Of a DNA stretch of 64,000 bases, positions 35,183 through 44,793 are shown in pieces. Each line of letters starts with the position of its first letter. Positions within the stretch are counted from its first letter, which is position 1. The translations under genes and the position numbers were made by a program. The notes under the pieces were generated by a model, which searched no databases, was not told where the DNA came from, and worked only from the letters and a program-made list of their open reading frames with translations. This DNA comes from Pontibacter vulgaris (GTDB lineage: Bacteria > Bacteroidota > Bacteroidia > Cytophagales > Hymenobacteraceae), in contig NZ_JAJVDH010000002.1 of NCBI RefSeq assembly GCF_022758145.1, positions 310,001 through 374,000 on the forward strand, in the 5' to 3' direction.

Positions 35183-35680
35183 ATGGCATCTTTCGACATC
35201 GTAAGCAAAGTTGATCCGCAAACTATGGACAACGCCGTAAACACTGCCCGCAAAGAAATCATGAACCGTTACGATTTTCGTGATACAAAAGGCTCGCTGG
35301 AATTCGATAAGAAAAACAACGAGGTGCATATTGTAATGGAGAACGAGATGCGTGTGCAACATACCGAGGATGTGCTCATCAGCAAAATGGTAAAGCAGGG
35401 ACTGGATGCAACGGCACTTGATTTCTCGAAAGAGCATTACCAGTCGGGTGCCATGGTAAAGAAGGATATAAAAGTAAAGGCCGGCATCGATAAAGAAACC
35501 TCTAAAAAGATCATGAAGCTTATAAAAGACAGCAAGACCAAAGTATCGGCTGCCATTATGGACGAAATGATCAGGGTAACCGGTAAAAAGATTGATGACC
35601 TGCAGGAAGTAATCGGGTTAATGCGCAGCAAGACCGAAGAAATTGGCATGCCGCTGCAGTTCATCAACATGAAAAGCTAA
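35183..35680 (+). CDS. yajQ: YajQ family cyclic-di-GMP-binding protein
   Basis: The 165-residue protein matches YajQ from end to end: MASFDIVSKVDPQTMDNAVN, then EIMNRYDFRDTKGSLEFD, then IKDSKTKVSAAIMDEMIRV and a C-terminal LQEVIGLMRSKTEEIGMPLQ. Members bind nucleotides including c-di-GMP, and in some species couple it to a transcription factor. The protein should be cytoplasmic. It is a single gene with its own upstream region. Confidence 0.95.
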   Translation: MASFDIVSKVDPQTMDNAVNTARKEIMNRYDFRDTKGSLEFDKKNNEVHIVMENEMRVQHTEDVLISKMVKQGLDATALDFSKEHYQSGAMVKKDIKVKAGIDKETSKKIMKLIKDSKTKVSAAIMDEMIRVTGKKIDDLQEVIGLMRSKTEEIGMPLQFINMKS

Positions 35681-35847
35681 TTGGTTGTTAGTTGTTACTT
35701 ATTGATTGTCAGCGAAGTATAACAATAGATCATTTCCTGCAATGCAATAAAACCAAATCTCATACTTATTACAGTACTTTTGCTGAACAGCTGAATGTCA
35801 AGACCATAGTCTACCAATCAGCAATAAATAATTAACAATATAACCTT

Positions 35848-36633
35848 ATGGAGATTTTTGCTAATCCGGACACCTGGATCAGTTTGCTAACCCTGACCTT
35901 TATGGAGGTAGTGCTGGGTATAGATAACATCGTGTTTATTTCGATCATTGTCGCCCGGTTACCGCAAGAACAGCAGGGTAAAGGCCGTACAATCGGTTTG
36001 ATGCTGGCACTTGTTTTCAGGGTTATACTTTTGCTTTTCATCAGTGCCATTGTGCAGGCAAAAGAACCGTTGTTTACATTGGAACTTCCATTTACAGCGA
36101 ACGAACTGTCAGTATCTATCCGTGACCTGATCTTGTTTGCCGGTGGTCTGTTTTTGCTGGCTAAAAGCACTACAGAAATACACAACAAACTGGAAGGCGA
36201 AGAAGAAAGCCATGGAACAGCCAAACCAAGTGCAACTTTAGGCAAGATCCTGATTCAGATCATCCTGATAGATATTGTGTTCTCATTCGACTCTATACTT
36301 ACAGCGGTAGGCCTGGTAGATAACGTGATGATCATGATCATAGCCGTAATTATCTCGATGGGTATTATGCTATTGTTTGCCAAGTATGTAAGCGATTTCG
36401 TTAACAAGCACCCAACCGTAAAAATGCTGGCGCTTTCGTTCCTGCTGCTGATAGGGGTAATGCTGGTGGCAGAATCCTTCCACGTAGAAATTCCGAAAGG
36501 CTACATTTACTTTGCCATGTTCTTCTCGCTGATGGTGGAGATGCTGAACATGAAACTTCGCAAGAAAACCATTCCGGTACACCTGCGCCAGAACGAGATC
36601 CTGGACGAAGACAAGTATACCGTTATCGACTAG
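35848..36633 (+). CDS. TerC family membrane protein (likely manganese or other metal exporter)
   Basis: The 261-residue protein has the TerC landmarks EVVLGIDNIVFISIIV (Asp26-Asn27) and DIVFSFDSILTAVGLVD (Asp147), spread over about seven membrane segments, with a charged cytoplasmic loop at 110-128. TerC/Alx/MeeF proteins export manganese, partly for newly secreted metalloenzymes, and were first linked with tellurite resistance. No tellurite genes are nearby, so a Mn role is the better inference. A terminator follows at 36654. Confidence 0.9.
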   Translation: MEIFANPDTWISLLTLTFMEVVLGIDNIVFISIIVARLPQEQQGKGRTIGLMLALVFRVILLLFISAIVQAKEPLFTLELPFTANELSVSIRDLILFAGGLFLLAKSTTEIHNKLEGEEESHGTAKPSATLGKILIQIILIDIVFSFDSILTAVGLVDNVMIMIIAVIISMGIMLLFAKYVSDFVNKHPTVKMLALSFLLLIGVMLVAESFHVEIPKGYIYFAMFFSLMVEMLNMKLRKKTIPVHLRQNEILDEDKYTVID

Positions 36634-36653
36634 CTTCCTTAACAAGCATTATT

Positions 36654-36686
36654 AAAGGCTTCCGGTGTTATTTGCCGGAAGCCTTT
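36654..36686 (+). terminator. Terminator after the terC-like gene
   Basis: AAAGGCTTCCGG (36654-36665) pairs with CCGGAAGCCTTT (36675-36686) around a 9-nt loop and is followed by a T run, 20 bp after the stop codon. Confidence 0.88.
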
Positions 36687-36765
36687 TTTGTTTAAAGTGC
36701 TCACCTGCTGAAGTATAAAGTATAAGTTTATATATTAGAGTTCTGATATACTATATTTTGTCTCC

Positions 36766-39075
36766 ATGCAAAAACGCAACTACGCACCGGCTTTTATACT
36801 TCTTGTAGCCCTCACCGGACTTGCCATACTTAGCATTTACCTGGTGCGCGCACCTGAGGCACTGCCTGCCAGTGCACCGGCTACAGCGTTTTCAGCAGAA
36901 AGGGCCATGGCGCATGTGCGGCAGATAGCCCGTGAACCCCATGCGATGGGCACGCCAGCGCACGCCAAGGTGCGAAGCTATTTAATAAGCCAGCTGCAAG
37001 AGCTGGGGCTGCAACCTGAGATTCAGGCAACTACCACAACAGACCAGGCCGGGCCTGTTGCCCAGGCAGGCTATGTATACAATATAATAGGCAGGCTGAA
37101 GGGGAGCGGCAATGGCAAAGCCGTATTGCTGATGGCGCATTACGACTCGCAACCCAACACGCCCGGAGCCGGCGACGATGGTGCTGGTATTGCTGCCATG
37201 CTGGAAACGGCAAGAGCCCTGAAACAAGGTAAACCGCTGCAAAACGATGTGATTTTCCTGATGACAGATGGGGAGGAGTATGGCCTTTACGGCGCTAAAG
37301 CTTTTCTGCGCTACCCCTGGGCAAAAGGAGTAGGCATGATCGTAAATGTTGAAGCTCGGGGCAACAGCGGCCCCAGCATGACCTTCGAAATAAGCCCTGA
37401 AAACGGCTGGGTAATAGAACAGTTTGCAAAAGCTGCCCCTTACCCGATTGCCAATTCGCTGGCTTACGAAGTATACCGTAACATGCCCAACGATACCGAT
37501 TTTACCGTTTTCAGAAAACAAGGCTACACCGGCGTAAACTCCGCTGTAATAGATGGTTTTGTGCACTACCACAAACTAACCGACTCTCCCGAAAACCTGG
37601 ACAAGAATAGTTTGCAGCACCACGGCAGCAACATGCTGGCTCTGGCACGTCACTTCGGCAATATTTCGCTGGATAACACAAAGGCTACAGATAAGGTATT
37701 CTTTAACCCTGCCGGTACCTGGCTGGTGCATTACCCTGCCTGGCTGAACATGGTACTGGCTGCTATTGCTACGCTGCTACTGGTGGTAACTTTTATAGTT
37801 GGTGTAAAGAAGGAGGCTTTTACCTTACTGCAAGTAATCGCAGGTTTCGGTTTATACTTGCTGATGCTGGTTATAATTGCAGGCTTGTTCTTTCCGTTAA
37901 ACGCTTTTGTTACCAGCCTGCTAACTTACTCCCATCCGCATAATGGCGTGTATGGTTCCAATAGTTTCTTTATGGCTTACCTGCTGCTTGCACTTGGCTT
38001 ATTTATACTTTTGGCCTGGGTAGTGCTGCGCCGGCTGAGGTTATTTTCGCTGGTGATGGGCATTTACCTGCTATGGTTTGTGCTGTTACTGGCTGTTTTT
38101 TTGCTGGTACCATCGGCTTCATACTTGTTCCTTTTTCCGTTGCTGTTCTGTTTAAGTGGCACCTTGGTAGTATTGTTAAAAGGATTGGATCAGCAGACTG
38201 GCTGGGCTTATATGCTGATAATGTTGGTGGCGTTGCTGCCTGCTATATTCATCGTATTACCGGTTGTGAAGCTGCTGTTTACTGTGTTTGCCCTGCAATT
38301 GCCTGTGGCTATGGTAGCAGTGTTGCTGTTGTTGCTTGGCCTGGCTTTGCCGTTGCTGGTTATACTGGAGCGTAGTTTTAGCCTGAAAGTATGGCCACTG
38401 CTGCCGTTTTTGCTTCTGTTGGCTGGTGGCATACAACTAGCCGGTGCTGTAGCCGGCGAAGCCCCCTCCGCGGAGCGCCCTTTGCATAGCCATATAAGTT
38501 ACTACCTCAATGCAGATACAAAGCAAGCTGTTTGGGCCTCTGCTTTTAAGCAAACCGACGACTGGAACCAACAGTTTTTTACAAAACCTATAACCGCACC
38601 GCTAACCGAAATTTACCCTACAGCCTCACGCGGCTTCCTTAAAAATGAGGCGGAACCAATTGCCCTGCAGGCGCCTGTAGCAGAACTGGTTAAGGAAACT
38701 ATAGTTAATGGAAGAAGGGCGATACAGCTAAAACTGCGTTCGCAGAGAGGTGCGGCGCACCTGGAGGTAATGTTGCAACCTGAAAATCAGGATGATAAAA
38801 TAGAAGCCGGCCTGAACGGAGAAAAATTATTGTTGCAGCTTGTTAAAGCAGAAGGCCATACTTATTACCATATTAAGGTGCATGGTTTGCCGGAGTCTAA
38901 TGAAGTGATGCTGGAAGTGAAACTAAACCAGGATAATAAACTGACCTTACTGCTTTACGACCAAAGTATAGGTTTGCCACAGCAATTGGTAAAAAAGGCC
39001 AGACCGGCGCACGTTATACCAGAGCAGGGCCGCGACAGTAACCTGACCATTGTTAGGAAAGACTATAGTTTTTAG
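36766..39075 (+). CDS. M28-family peptidase with a membrane-embedded C-terminal half
   Basis: The 769-residue protein starts with an N-terminal signal-anchor (about 8-28), then a zinc peptidase domain with LLMAHYDSQPNTPGAGDDGA (His125, Asp137/138), a catalytic/metal pair at DGEEYGLYGAKAF (Glu170/171) and VNVEARGNSG. About eight membrane segments follow (about 330-560), then a soluble C-terminal domain (about 565-769). This layout matches the vacuolar membrane protease/ERMP1-like group, which is also found in bacteria. It probably trims peptides outside the cytoplasm. It stands alone between convergent neighbours. Confidence 0.88.
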   Translation: MQKRNYAPAFILLVALTGLAILSIYLVRAPEALPASAPATAFSAERAMAHVRQIAREPHAMGTPAHAKVRSYLISQLQELGLQPEIQATTTTDQAGPVAQAGYVYNIIGRLKGSGNGKAVLLMAHYDSQPNTPGAGDDGAGIAAMLETARALKQGKPLQNDVIFLMTDGEEYGLYGAKAFLRYPWAKGVGMIVNVEARGNSGPSMTFEISPENGWVIEQFAKAAPYPIANSLAYEVYRNMPNDTDFTVFRKQGYTGVNSAVIDGFVHYHKLTDSPENLDKNSLQHHGSNMLALARHFGNISLDNTKATDKVFFNPAGTWLVHYPAWLNMVLAAIATLLLVVTFIVGVKKEAFTLLQVIAGFGLYLLMLVIIAGLFFPLNAFVTSLLTYSHPHNGVYGSNSFFMAYLLLALGLFILLAWVVLRRLRLFSLVMGIYLLWFVLLLAVFLLVPSASYLFLFPLLFCLSGTLVVLLKGLDQQTGWAYMLIMLVALLPAIFIVLPVVKLLFTVFALQLPVAMVAVLLLLLGLALPLLVILERSFSLKVWPLLPFLLLLAGGIQLAGAVAGEAPSAERPLHSHISYYLNADTKQAVWASAFKQTDDWNQQFFTKPITAPLTEIYPTASRGFLKNEAEPIALQAPVAELVKETIVNGRRAIQLKLRSQRGAAHLEVMLQPENQDDKIEAGLNGEKLLLQLVKAEGHTYYHIKVHGLPESNEVMLEVKLNQDNKLTLLLYDQSIGLPQQLVKKARPAHVIPEQGRDSNLTIVRKDYSF

Positions 39076-39083
39076 GGGCAGGA

Positions 39084-39743
39084 TTATTTCCAGAGGTCGG
39101 CGGCCTTACGGGCCATTCTGAAGAAAAGCTCCCGTTCGAGGCCAGCTACCTGGCGCGCCTCGCATTCGTTATAGCCGTTTTCGGCTGCATTCAGGTAATC
39201 ATAATATAGCTGGGCAAGTTCAAGCGAGTCGTCTTCGAAGCATTCTGTGAGGGCTTCTTTAGAAAGTTGCTCCGGCTCAAAAACTTTAGAAGGATATAAT
39301 TTATCTAATTGGTAGATGAGGTATTTTTTTGATGTCTGGTCGGTTTGCGCACCCAGTAATTTGTCCAGTGGCAGGTCATCGTCGTCGTCGTACTCGTCTT
39401 CAAAATCATCATCTACAGATAAGGGTTCATACACGATGATATCATAACCGGTAAGCTCCAGGTAATCGCCGAACTGTTCTTTTACTGGAATTAGGGTAGG
39501 TATGTCGTAGGGCTGGTTGAGTACGCTGGCAATGTGGAGGGCAATTTCTTTGCCTTTATCGCCGGCCCCTATCAAAATCTGGTTGAATTGTGTGAAATCG
39601 CAGCCGAGGTAAATAAACTTATACTCATCGTCGAGCATGGTAAAGCACCAGAGCGTAATAAACTCGGTGTCATCAATAACCACGGTATCAATGTAAAGCT
39701 CGTTTATCTGGAGGTAGTATGGCGTATATTCTGAAGCATCCAT
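39084..39743 (-). CDS. Unknown acidic protein
   Basis: The ATG at 39743 (MDASEYTPYYLQINELYIDT) gives 219 residues; the frame extends to 39839, but the added N-terminus is Arg/Cys-rich and unlikely. The protein is acidic, with a nine-residue stretch of mainly Asp near 125-135 (DDDFEDEYDDDDD), and ends in a helical ELFFRMARKAADLWK. It has no signal peptide or membrane helix. No family is recognised. Its stop lies 9 bp from that of the M28 peptidase gene on the other strand. Confidence 0.7.
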   Translation of the reverse strand: MDASEYTPYYLQINELYIDTVVIDDTEFITLWCFTMLDDEYKFIYLGCDFTQFNQILIGAGDKGKEIALHIASVLNQPYDIPTLIPVKEQFGDYLELTGYDIIVYEPLSVDDDFEDEYDDDDDLPLDKLLGAQTDQTSKKYLIYQLDKLYPSKVFEPEQLSKEALTECFEDDSLELAQLYYDYLNAAENGYNECEARQVAGLERELFFRMARKAADLWK

Positions 39744-40001
39744 GCTGTTAAGCTTGCTAAGTGTACGATTGCTGGAGCAGCCTGGAAGCCAGGTAACAGG
39801 TGCCGTAGACCGTATACGAAGTTTTTTAACACATGGCAAACTTTCTATATATAAAATTTAAGCGAAGTTTGGTTATTGCGCCTAAACATGTTGTAAATGA
39901 ACCTGTGCAGCTTGCCAACGGGCAGTGTTTTTTGCAGAATTTAAAGAACTTATACTTTCGGAGTGCTTATAGAGCTTAATTAAACAAGTATAAATTAAAG
40001 C

Positions 40002-41015
40002 TTATACAGCCCACAATTTTTGCAGGAACCGCTGCGCATTGCCATAGCTTAGCTTTTCCAATTGTTGCTGCGAAAGTTGCTCCTGTAGTTTAGCCAATAT
40101 ATAAGTATAGCTGTTGCCGGCATGCTCATATTCTTTAAAATAATAAGGGTAGCGCGATGGGTCCGGATCGCCGGCAGTATAAAAATAATCGGCTCCGAAA
40201 CAGATACTATTTTCAGCTCCGTGGCTAAAACCATACAAAATGTGCTGCAGCAAAGCATCCGGTTCGGTGGCGTTCAGAAAATGGCGCAGAAAGTTTATTC
40301 CTATCAGGCCCTCACGAAGAACGATTTCCTGTGTCAGTTCATCGGGCAGGTTGCGGTTATGGTCCCAAACCGGGCGAAAGTTGGAATGGCTGGCAAGTAT
40401 AGGAATGTCAAGTTTTTCGGCGTCAATGTGGTTCAGGATATCAAATGCCAGCGCATCGCTGGTATGCGAAAAATCTACAGCAATGCGGCGGCCATGCAGG
40501 TAATCGAGCAGCATTTTGCCTTCTGTGGTAATGCCGCTGGTGGTCATGTTACCACCTCCAAAACGATTGGCATACTGGTGTGTAAAACTGATGTAAAGAA
40601 CCCTGCCTGTATTTTCGATGATCTTCTCCAGTTTTTTAAATCCATCTTCAAGCGTATCATCTTCTTCGCAAAACCCGGAAGCATTTTCGATGGCTGCTAC
40701 CATACCTGTGGCACGGCCTTGCATGGCCTGGTGTAAGGTTTCGTTATCGGTAACGGCCATAAAACACTCGTTCGAACCCTCGGCCAGTTTTTTAAACACC
40801 TCACTTTGTAGCAAACCATACGCACTGCTGCCGGGCTCTACTGCTGAGTAAATGGCCATTACCTGCAGCTTCACATTGCCTTGCTTAAGTGCAGGCTCCG
40901 CACATCCTATATCTTCCAGCTTATCCATCGACGCACCAGGTACATCAGCCAGGTAAGACAAAAGGTCACAATGCATATCGATGATCGGGAAAGCAGCAGG
41001 TTTGGTTTGATTCAT
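40002..41015 (-). CDS. M19 (renal dipeptidase) family peptidase
   Basis: The 337-residue TIM-barrel protein has the zinc-binding start PIIDMHCDLLSYLAD, an FTHQYANRFGGG strand, RIAVDFSHTSDALAFDIL with a metal-binding His, ASHSNFRPVWDHNRNLPDE and GADYFYTAGDP near the end, as in membrane dipeptidase relatives. It would hydrolyse dipeptides in the cytoplasm, since no signal peptide is seen. The ATG at 41015 gives the standard length. Confidence 0.93.
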   Translation of the reverse strand: MNQTKPAAFPIIDMHCDLLSYLADVPGASMDKLEDIGCAEPALKQGNVKLQVMAIYSAVEPGSSAYGLLQSEVFKKLAEGSNECFMAVTDNETLHQAMQGRATGMVAAIENASGFCEEDDTLEDGFKKLEKIIENTGRVLYISFTHQYANRFGGGNMTTSGITTEGKMLLDYLHGRRIAVDFSHTSDALAFDILNHIDAEKLDIPILASHSNFRPVWDHNRNLPDELTQEIVLREGLIGINFLRHFLNATEPDALLQHILYGFSHGAENSICFGADYFYTAGDPDPSRYPYYFKEYEHAGNSYTYILAKLQEQLSQQQLEKLSYGNAQRFLQKLWAV

Positions 41016-41209
41016 GAGTTGTTAATTTATGGTTTGGTAAGATACGGAATGAGAAGAGAAAAAGTAATAGAGGTTGTTGTTTCGAGCTTATCGGACAATC
41101 TGATATAGTTTCATAGTTAAAGCTGCTTAATAGATAAGCAGGCTATACTTTCAATTATAGCCTGCTTCCTCTGTCTTACCTGCCATTCGTTTCATTTTAT
41201 ACTTACTTA

Positions 41210-41239
41210 GGCTCGCTCCAAGCCCGCGAGGGCTCGTCC
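41210..41239 (-). repeat. Dispersed repeat, copy B
   Basis: On the minus strand this segment matches 12143-12172 at 29 of 30 positions and is followed by a similar TATAAAA-ending flank. It is directly joined to a palindrome-like GGCTCCTTAGTCAAGGAGGA at 41242-41261. The rest of the 41016-41287 spacer holds nothing else that is supported apart from two TATACTT words. Confidence 0.85.
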
Positions 41240-41287
41240 TGGGCTCCTTAGTCAAGGAGGAGCAATTGAATAATTGTAACTATAAAA

Positions 41288-43771
41288 CTAAAACTCATCT
41301 TCATCCCCGCTATCCTGCTGGTTTTGTTGTTGGCGGCGGCGTTGGTCGCCTTCGCTATTGATGCGGTAGGTAAAGCCCAGGTAAATAATGCGGCTCTGGC
41401 GGCGGTTCTTGCTCTCGGTTCTGAACTCGGGGGCATAGCTTAGAAAATTAAACTGGCGGGTATTAAAGATATCTGATACACGCAACGAGATAGTGCCATT
41501 CTTTTTCATAACATCCTTTTTTACGCCCAGGTCAGCGCTAAACATTTGCTCCATACGGCCCTGGATATCGGCCATGGGGGCCCGGTAAAAAGCAGATACC
41601 TGGATGTCCATGTTTTTCCAGACAGTCATGGTAGAATTAAGTTTGGAATTCCAGCTGATGCGGCTGTTGCTAAGTTCTGTATCGCCCTGAGTGGTGTTTA
41701 ATTCTGTTCTGAAACCCGACACGCTACCGTTTAGTTGCCACCATTTTGCCAATGTATAATTTAAGCCCAGCTCAACACCATACGAAGAATTGCTGGCCAG
41801 ATTCAGGAAAGTGGTTTCGGTGCCGGGTATGGTATCGCCGTCAAGTATAACAGTGGTCGGTGTCCGGAAGCGCTCTATTTCGTCGGTGGTGCGGCGGTAA
41901 AAAACAGTGCTGTTAAGCGAAAGGTCGCCCCAGTATTTCAGGTAGCCGAGCTCCAGTGCATTTATAAATTCAGGGTTGAGATTAGGGTTTCCGTAGCTCA
42001 GGTTAAAACGGTCAGAGCGGTCCACGAAGGGATTCAGGAAACGGCTGCGCGGCCGGTTAATGCGGCGGCTGTAACTAAACTGCAGCTTGTTGTTGTCATT
42101 AAAATCGTTGGTGATGAACAAGGTCGGGAAAAGGCTGAAGTAACTCTTGTCAGAGGTGAGATTCTGAGTACGCTGATCTGATTTTGTAAGTGTCTGCTCG
42201 GCACGCAAGCCCACTTGGTAACTGATGCTGTTAAATTTGTTGCTGTAGTTACCATACACAGAATATACCTGTTGGTCGAATACAAAGTGGTTGCTTTGGT
42301 CGGAGTTAAAATCCAGGTTGCCGGTAGCAGGGTTCTGGTTAAAGAATCTCGAATTCTCATCAAGGCGCTCAAACGAACTTCTGAAACCTGTTTCTAAATT
42401 ACTGTTCTCCGAGATTGGGTACACGAAATCAACTTTAGTTACCAGCTCCATGTTTTTATCATCCACTAACGTTTCCTGCACATCTGCCAGGTCTGATGAT
42501 GCTATATCTGACTCCACAAAACGACTGGTTTCATCATCAATATTGGTATTAAACACAACATCTGCAGTCAGTTCCTGGCCTTTGCGTTCGTAGGTCTGCC
42601 GGTACCCCAAGGTAAGGTCCATGGCTTTTTCATCTTCCAGATCGCTTGTGTTGCGGGTGCGCTCGTTGTGTTGCAGTTGGTTCTCATCCAGAAAACGGTA
42701 ACGTATATTATTGCGGCCTTTGTCCTGGCCAAAGCGGTATAAAACAGAGGCTGATAAGGTTTTGCGCGGGGCCAGAAAGTAATCGGTGCCGAGGCGGAAG
42801 TTATGCGACACATCGGTGCTGTAACGGTCGCCGTTTTGCTGGCGGTAACTGGTGCTGTCGGGCAGGCCGGCATCGTTGAGGTAATAGTTGGTGGTAAAAC
42901 TGTTGCTGGTGCCGGGGCGCGAGCGCTGCCTGAAATCATAGCCGCCGTTCACAGACCATTTAAAATAGCGGTAGTTAAGGTTTAGCGAGGTGTTATAGTT
43001 ATCGTAAGTGCCGGCCGTTACAGAAGCCGAACCATGAAAACCGGGCTTTTTTTCTTTCTTCATTACCAGGTTTATGATGCCTGAAGTGCCCTCGGGGTTA
43101 TACTTTGACGATGGGTTAGTAATGAGTTCTATCTTTTCGATAAGGTTGGCCGGGATCTGATCGAGTGTGAGGTTGCTGAGCGCGGAGCGCTTACCATCGA
43201 TAAGTATGGTTACATTGGAGCTGCCGCGCATACTTACATTGCCGTCGATATCTACCGTTACAGAAGGCAGGTTTTGCATAACTTCGGCTACCGAGCCACT
43301 TTGGGCCACAATGTCTTTGCTTACATTTACAACTTTTTTATCAAGGTCATACTGCACCAGTTCGCGTTCTGTAGTAACCTGCACTTCGCTTAGTTTGGTT
43401 GATGTAGCTCTTAATACAATGGAGCCAATATTAACCTGCGGCGCTGAGGCTGTTACAGAAATATCAGGTACATACTTAGTTAGATAGCCCACTATGGAGG
43501 CCCGAAGTATAAACCGCCCAACCGGCACGCGCTCCAGTACAAATCTGCCTTGCTGATCGGAAGTAGAACCTGTAACAAGGCTGGAGTCGCGGGCTGAGAG
43601 CAGCACTACATTTGCAAAACCAACAGGAGATTTTGTAGCCCCATCCTGCAGCGTGCCACTTACCTTGCCGAATGAATTTGAAGTGCCTACAGGCTGATCC
43701 TGAGCATATAATGTAGTAGCCGAACTAAGAAAAGAAAGTATAACAAAGAGCGTGTATAAGCATTTTTTCAT
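41288..43771 (-). CDS. TonB-dependent-receptor-like outer-membrane protein
   Basis: The 827-residue precursor has a signal peptide ending LYAQ (near 24), a carboxypeptidase-regulatory-like domain (about 35-120: GTLQDGATKSPVGFANVVLL), a plug with VAEVMQNLPSVTVDIDGNVSM (about 160-180) and GTSGIINLVMKKEKKPGFHG, and a large barrel ending in RIIYLGFTYRINSEG plus a polar Gln-rich tail. This matches the outer-membrane beta-barrel family related to TonB receptors, which is common in Bacteroidota. The cargo is unknown; no SusD homologue is adjacent. Confidence 0.9.
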   Translation of the reverse strand: MKKCLYTLFVILSFLSSATTLYAQDQPVGTSNSFGKVSGTLQDGATKSPVGFANVVLLSARDSSLVTGSTSDQQGRFVLERVPVGRFILRASIVGYLTKYVPDISVTASAPQVNIGSIVLRATSTKLSEVQVTTERELVQYDLDKKVVNVSKDIVAQSGSVAEVMQNLPSVTVDIDGNVSMRGSSNVTILIDGKRSALSNLTLDQIPANLIEKIELITNPSSKYNPEGTSGIINLVMKKEKKPGFHGSASVTAGTYDNYNTSLNLNYRYFKWSVNGGYDFRQRSRPGTSNSFTTNYYLNDAGLPDSTSYRQQNGDRYSTDVSHNFRLGTDYFLAPRKTLSASVLYRFGQDKGRNNIRYRFLDENQLQHNERTRNTSDLEDEKAMDLTLGYRQTYERKGQELTADVVFNTNIDDETSRFVESDIASSDLADVQETLVDDKNMELVTKVDFVYPISENSNLETGFRSSFERLDENSRFFNQNPATGNLDFNSDQSNHFVFDQQVYSVYGNYSNKFNSISYQVGLRAEQTLTKSDQRTQNLTSDKSYFSLFPTLFITNDFNDNNKLQFSYSRRINRPRSRFLNPFVDRSDRFNLSYGNPNLNPEFINALELGYLKYWGDLSLNSTVFYRRTTDEIERFRTPTTVILDGDTIPGTETTFLNLASNSSYGVELGLNYTLAKWWQLNGSVSGFRTELNTTQGDTELSNSRISWNSKLNSTMTVWKNMDIQVSAFYRAPMADIQGRMEQMFSADLGVKKDVMKKNGTISLRVSDIFNTRQFNFLSYAPEFRTESKNRRQSRIIYLGFTYRINSEGDQRRRQQQNQQDSGDEDEF

Positions 43772-43993
43772 AGTAGTTGATCTGCAAACCAGGTAAATAA
43801 AGTACAGGAAAAGGGCAGGTGGTATTGGTGTTGAATCGGTAGCAGGAGGGATGGCCTGTGCAGAAAGTATACGTGAAAAGTATAAAACCCCGCTGTGGCT
43901 TAACCTGTAGGTAGGACAAACTAACGGAGCTTAGGTTTAAAATAACCTGAAAAAGAATGTTAAGTATAGGAGAGCGTAGAGTCCTGAAACTGA

Positions 43994-44031
43994 AGCAGCA
44001 CGGCCGGCTTATACTTGCCAACCGTGCTGCT
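43994..44031. terminator. Possible terminator hairpin with a TATACTT word in its loop
   Basis: AGCAGCACGG (43994-44003) pairs with CCGTGCTGCT (44022-44031). The 18-nt loop contains CCGGCTTATACTTGCC. It lies 28 bp beyond the stop of the minus-strand gene at 44059; no strong T run follows, so it is only possible. Confidence 0.5.
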
Positions 44032-44058
44032 ATGCCACCAGAGTATATCCGGGAATTA

Positions 44059-44589
44059 CTACGCCAGCGATTTGCTCAGGAAATCCCAGACTACCACACC
44101 TGTTGCTACCGATATGTTAAGCGAATGCTTGGTGCCGAACTGCGGAATCTCCAGCACAAAATTAGATACGTTTATAACCTCCTGCTCCACGCCAAATACC
44201 TCATTGCCAAGTATAAGTGCATAATGCTGGCCGGGTTCAGGTATAAATTCATTCAGCTTCAGGCTATTCTCTGCCTGCTCTACCGATCCGATTTTATAGC
44301 CTTGTTCTTTCAGTTTCAAAACCAATTCCAGCGTGCCCGGTACGTGCTCCCATTCTACCGATTCGGTTGCGCCTAAGGCCGTTTTCTCTATGTCGCGATG
44401 CGGTGGGGTACCGGTAATGCCACACAGGTATATTTTCTCTACCATAAAAGCATCGGCGGTACGGAACACAGAGCCCACATTATTCAGGCTGCGCACATTA
44501 TCGAGCACCAAGACTAACGGTATTTTTTTCTTATTTTTGAATTCTTCAACCGACTCGCGGTTAAGTTCATCCATCGAAAGTTTACGCAT
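44059..44589 (-). CDS. SPOUT (TrmH/SpoU) family RNA methyltransferase
   Basis: The 176-residue protein has the three SPOUT motifs: LVLDNVRSLNNVGSVFRTAD (motif 1), YALILGNEVFGVEQEV (motif 2) and EIPQFGTKHSLNISVATGVV (motif 3), which form the deep trefoil knot that binds SAM. It would 2'-O-methylate a tRNA or rRNA ribose; the target site cannot be told. It has no N-terminal RNA-binding domain, so it is a short form. It is transcribed away from mutS. Confidence 0.92.
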   Translation of the reverse strand: MRKLSMDELNRESVEEFKNKKKIPLVLVLDNVRSLNNVGSVFRTADAFMVEKIYLCGITGTPPHRDIEKTALGATESVEWEHVPGTLELVLKLKEQGYKIGSVEQAENSLKLNEFIPEPGQHYALILGNEVFGVEQEVINVSNFVLEIPQFGTKHSLNISVATGVVVWDFLSKSLA

Positions 44590-44718
44590 TTTATTTAAAT
44601 ATTAGACGCTGGACATTAGATGTTAGACTTTCTTTTTTGTAGCGTGCTGCAAAGGTCAGGCTGTTTGCTTTAAAATCAAACTTATAGTTTATAGTTGGTT
44701 GTTGAAGAAAGTATAAAT

Positions 44719-44745
44719 CCCCTCCTCGGAGGAGCTAGGGGTGGG
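44719..44745. repeat. Degenerate palindrome, CCCCTCC...GGAGG type
   Basis: CCCCTCCTCGGAGGAG followed by CTAGGGGTGGG is an inverted repeat in the mutS leader. Similar eroded elements lie at about 11725-11750, near 11992-12004 and at 41242-41261, suggesting decayed copies of one intergenic element. Confidence 0.5.
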
Positions 44746-44793
44746 TTAATTCATCCCTGATTCATAAATCAGAATTCTAATTACCAATATAGT

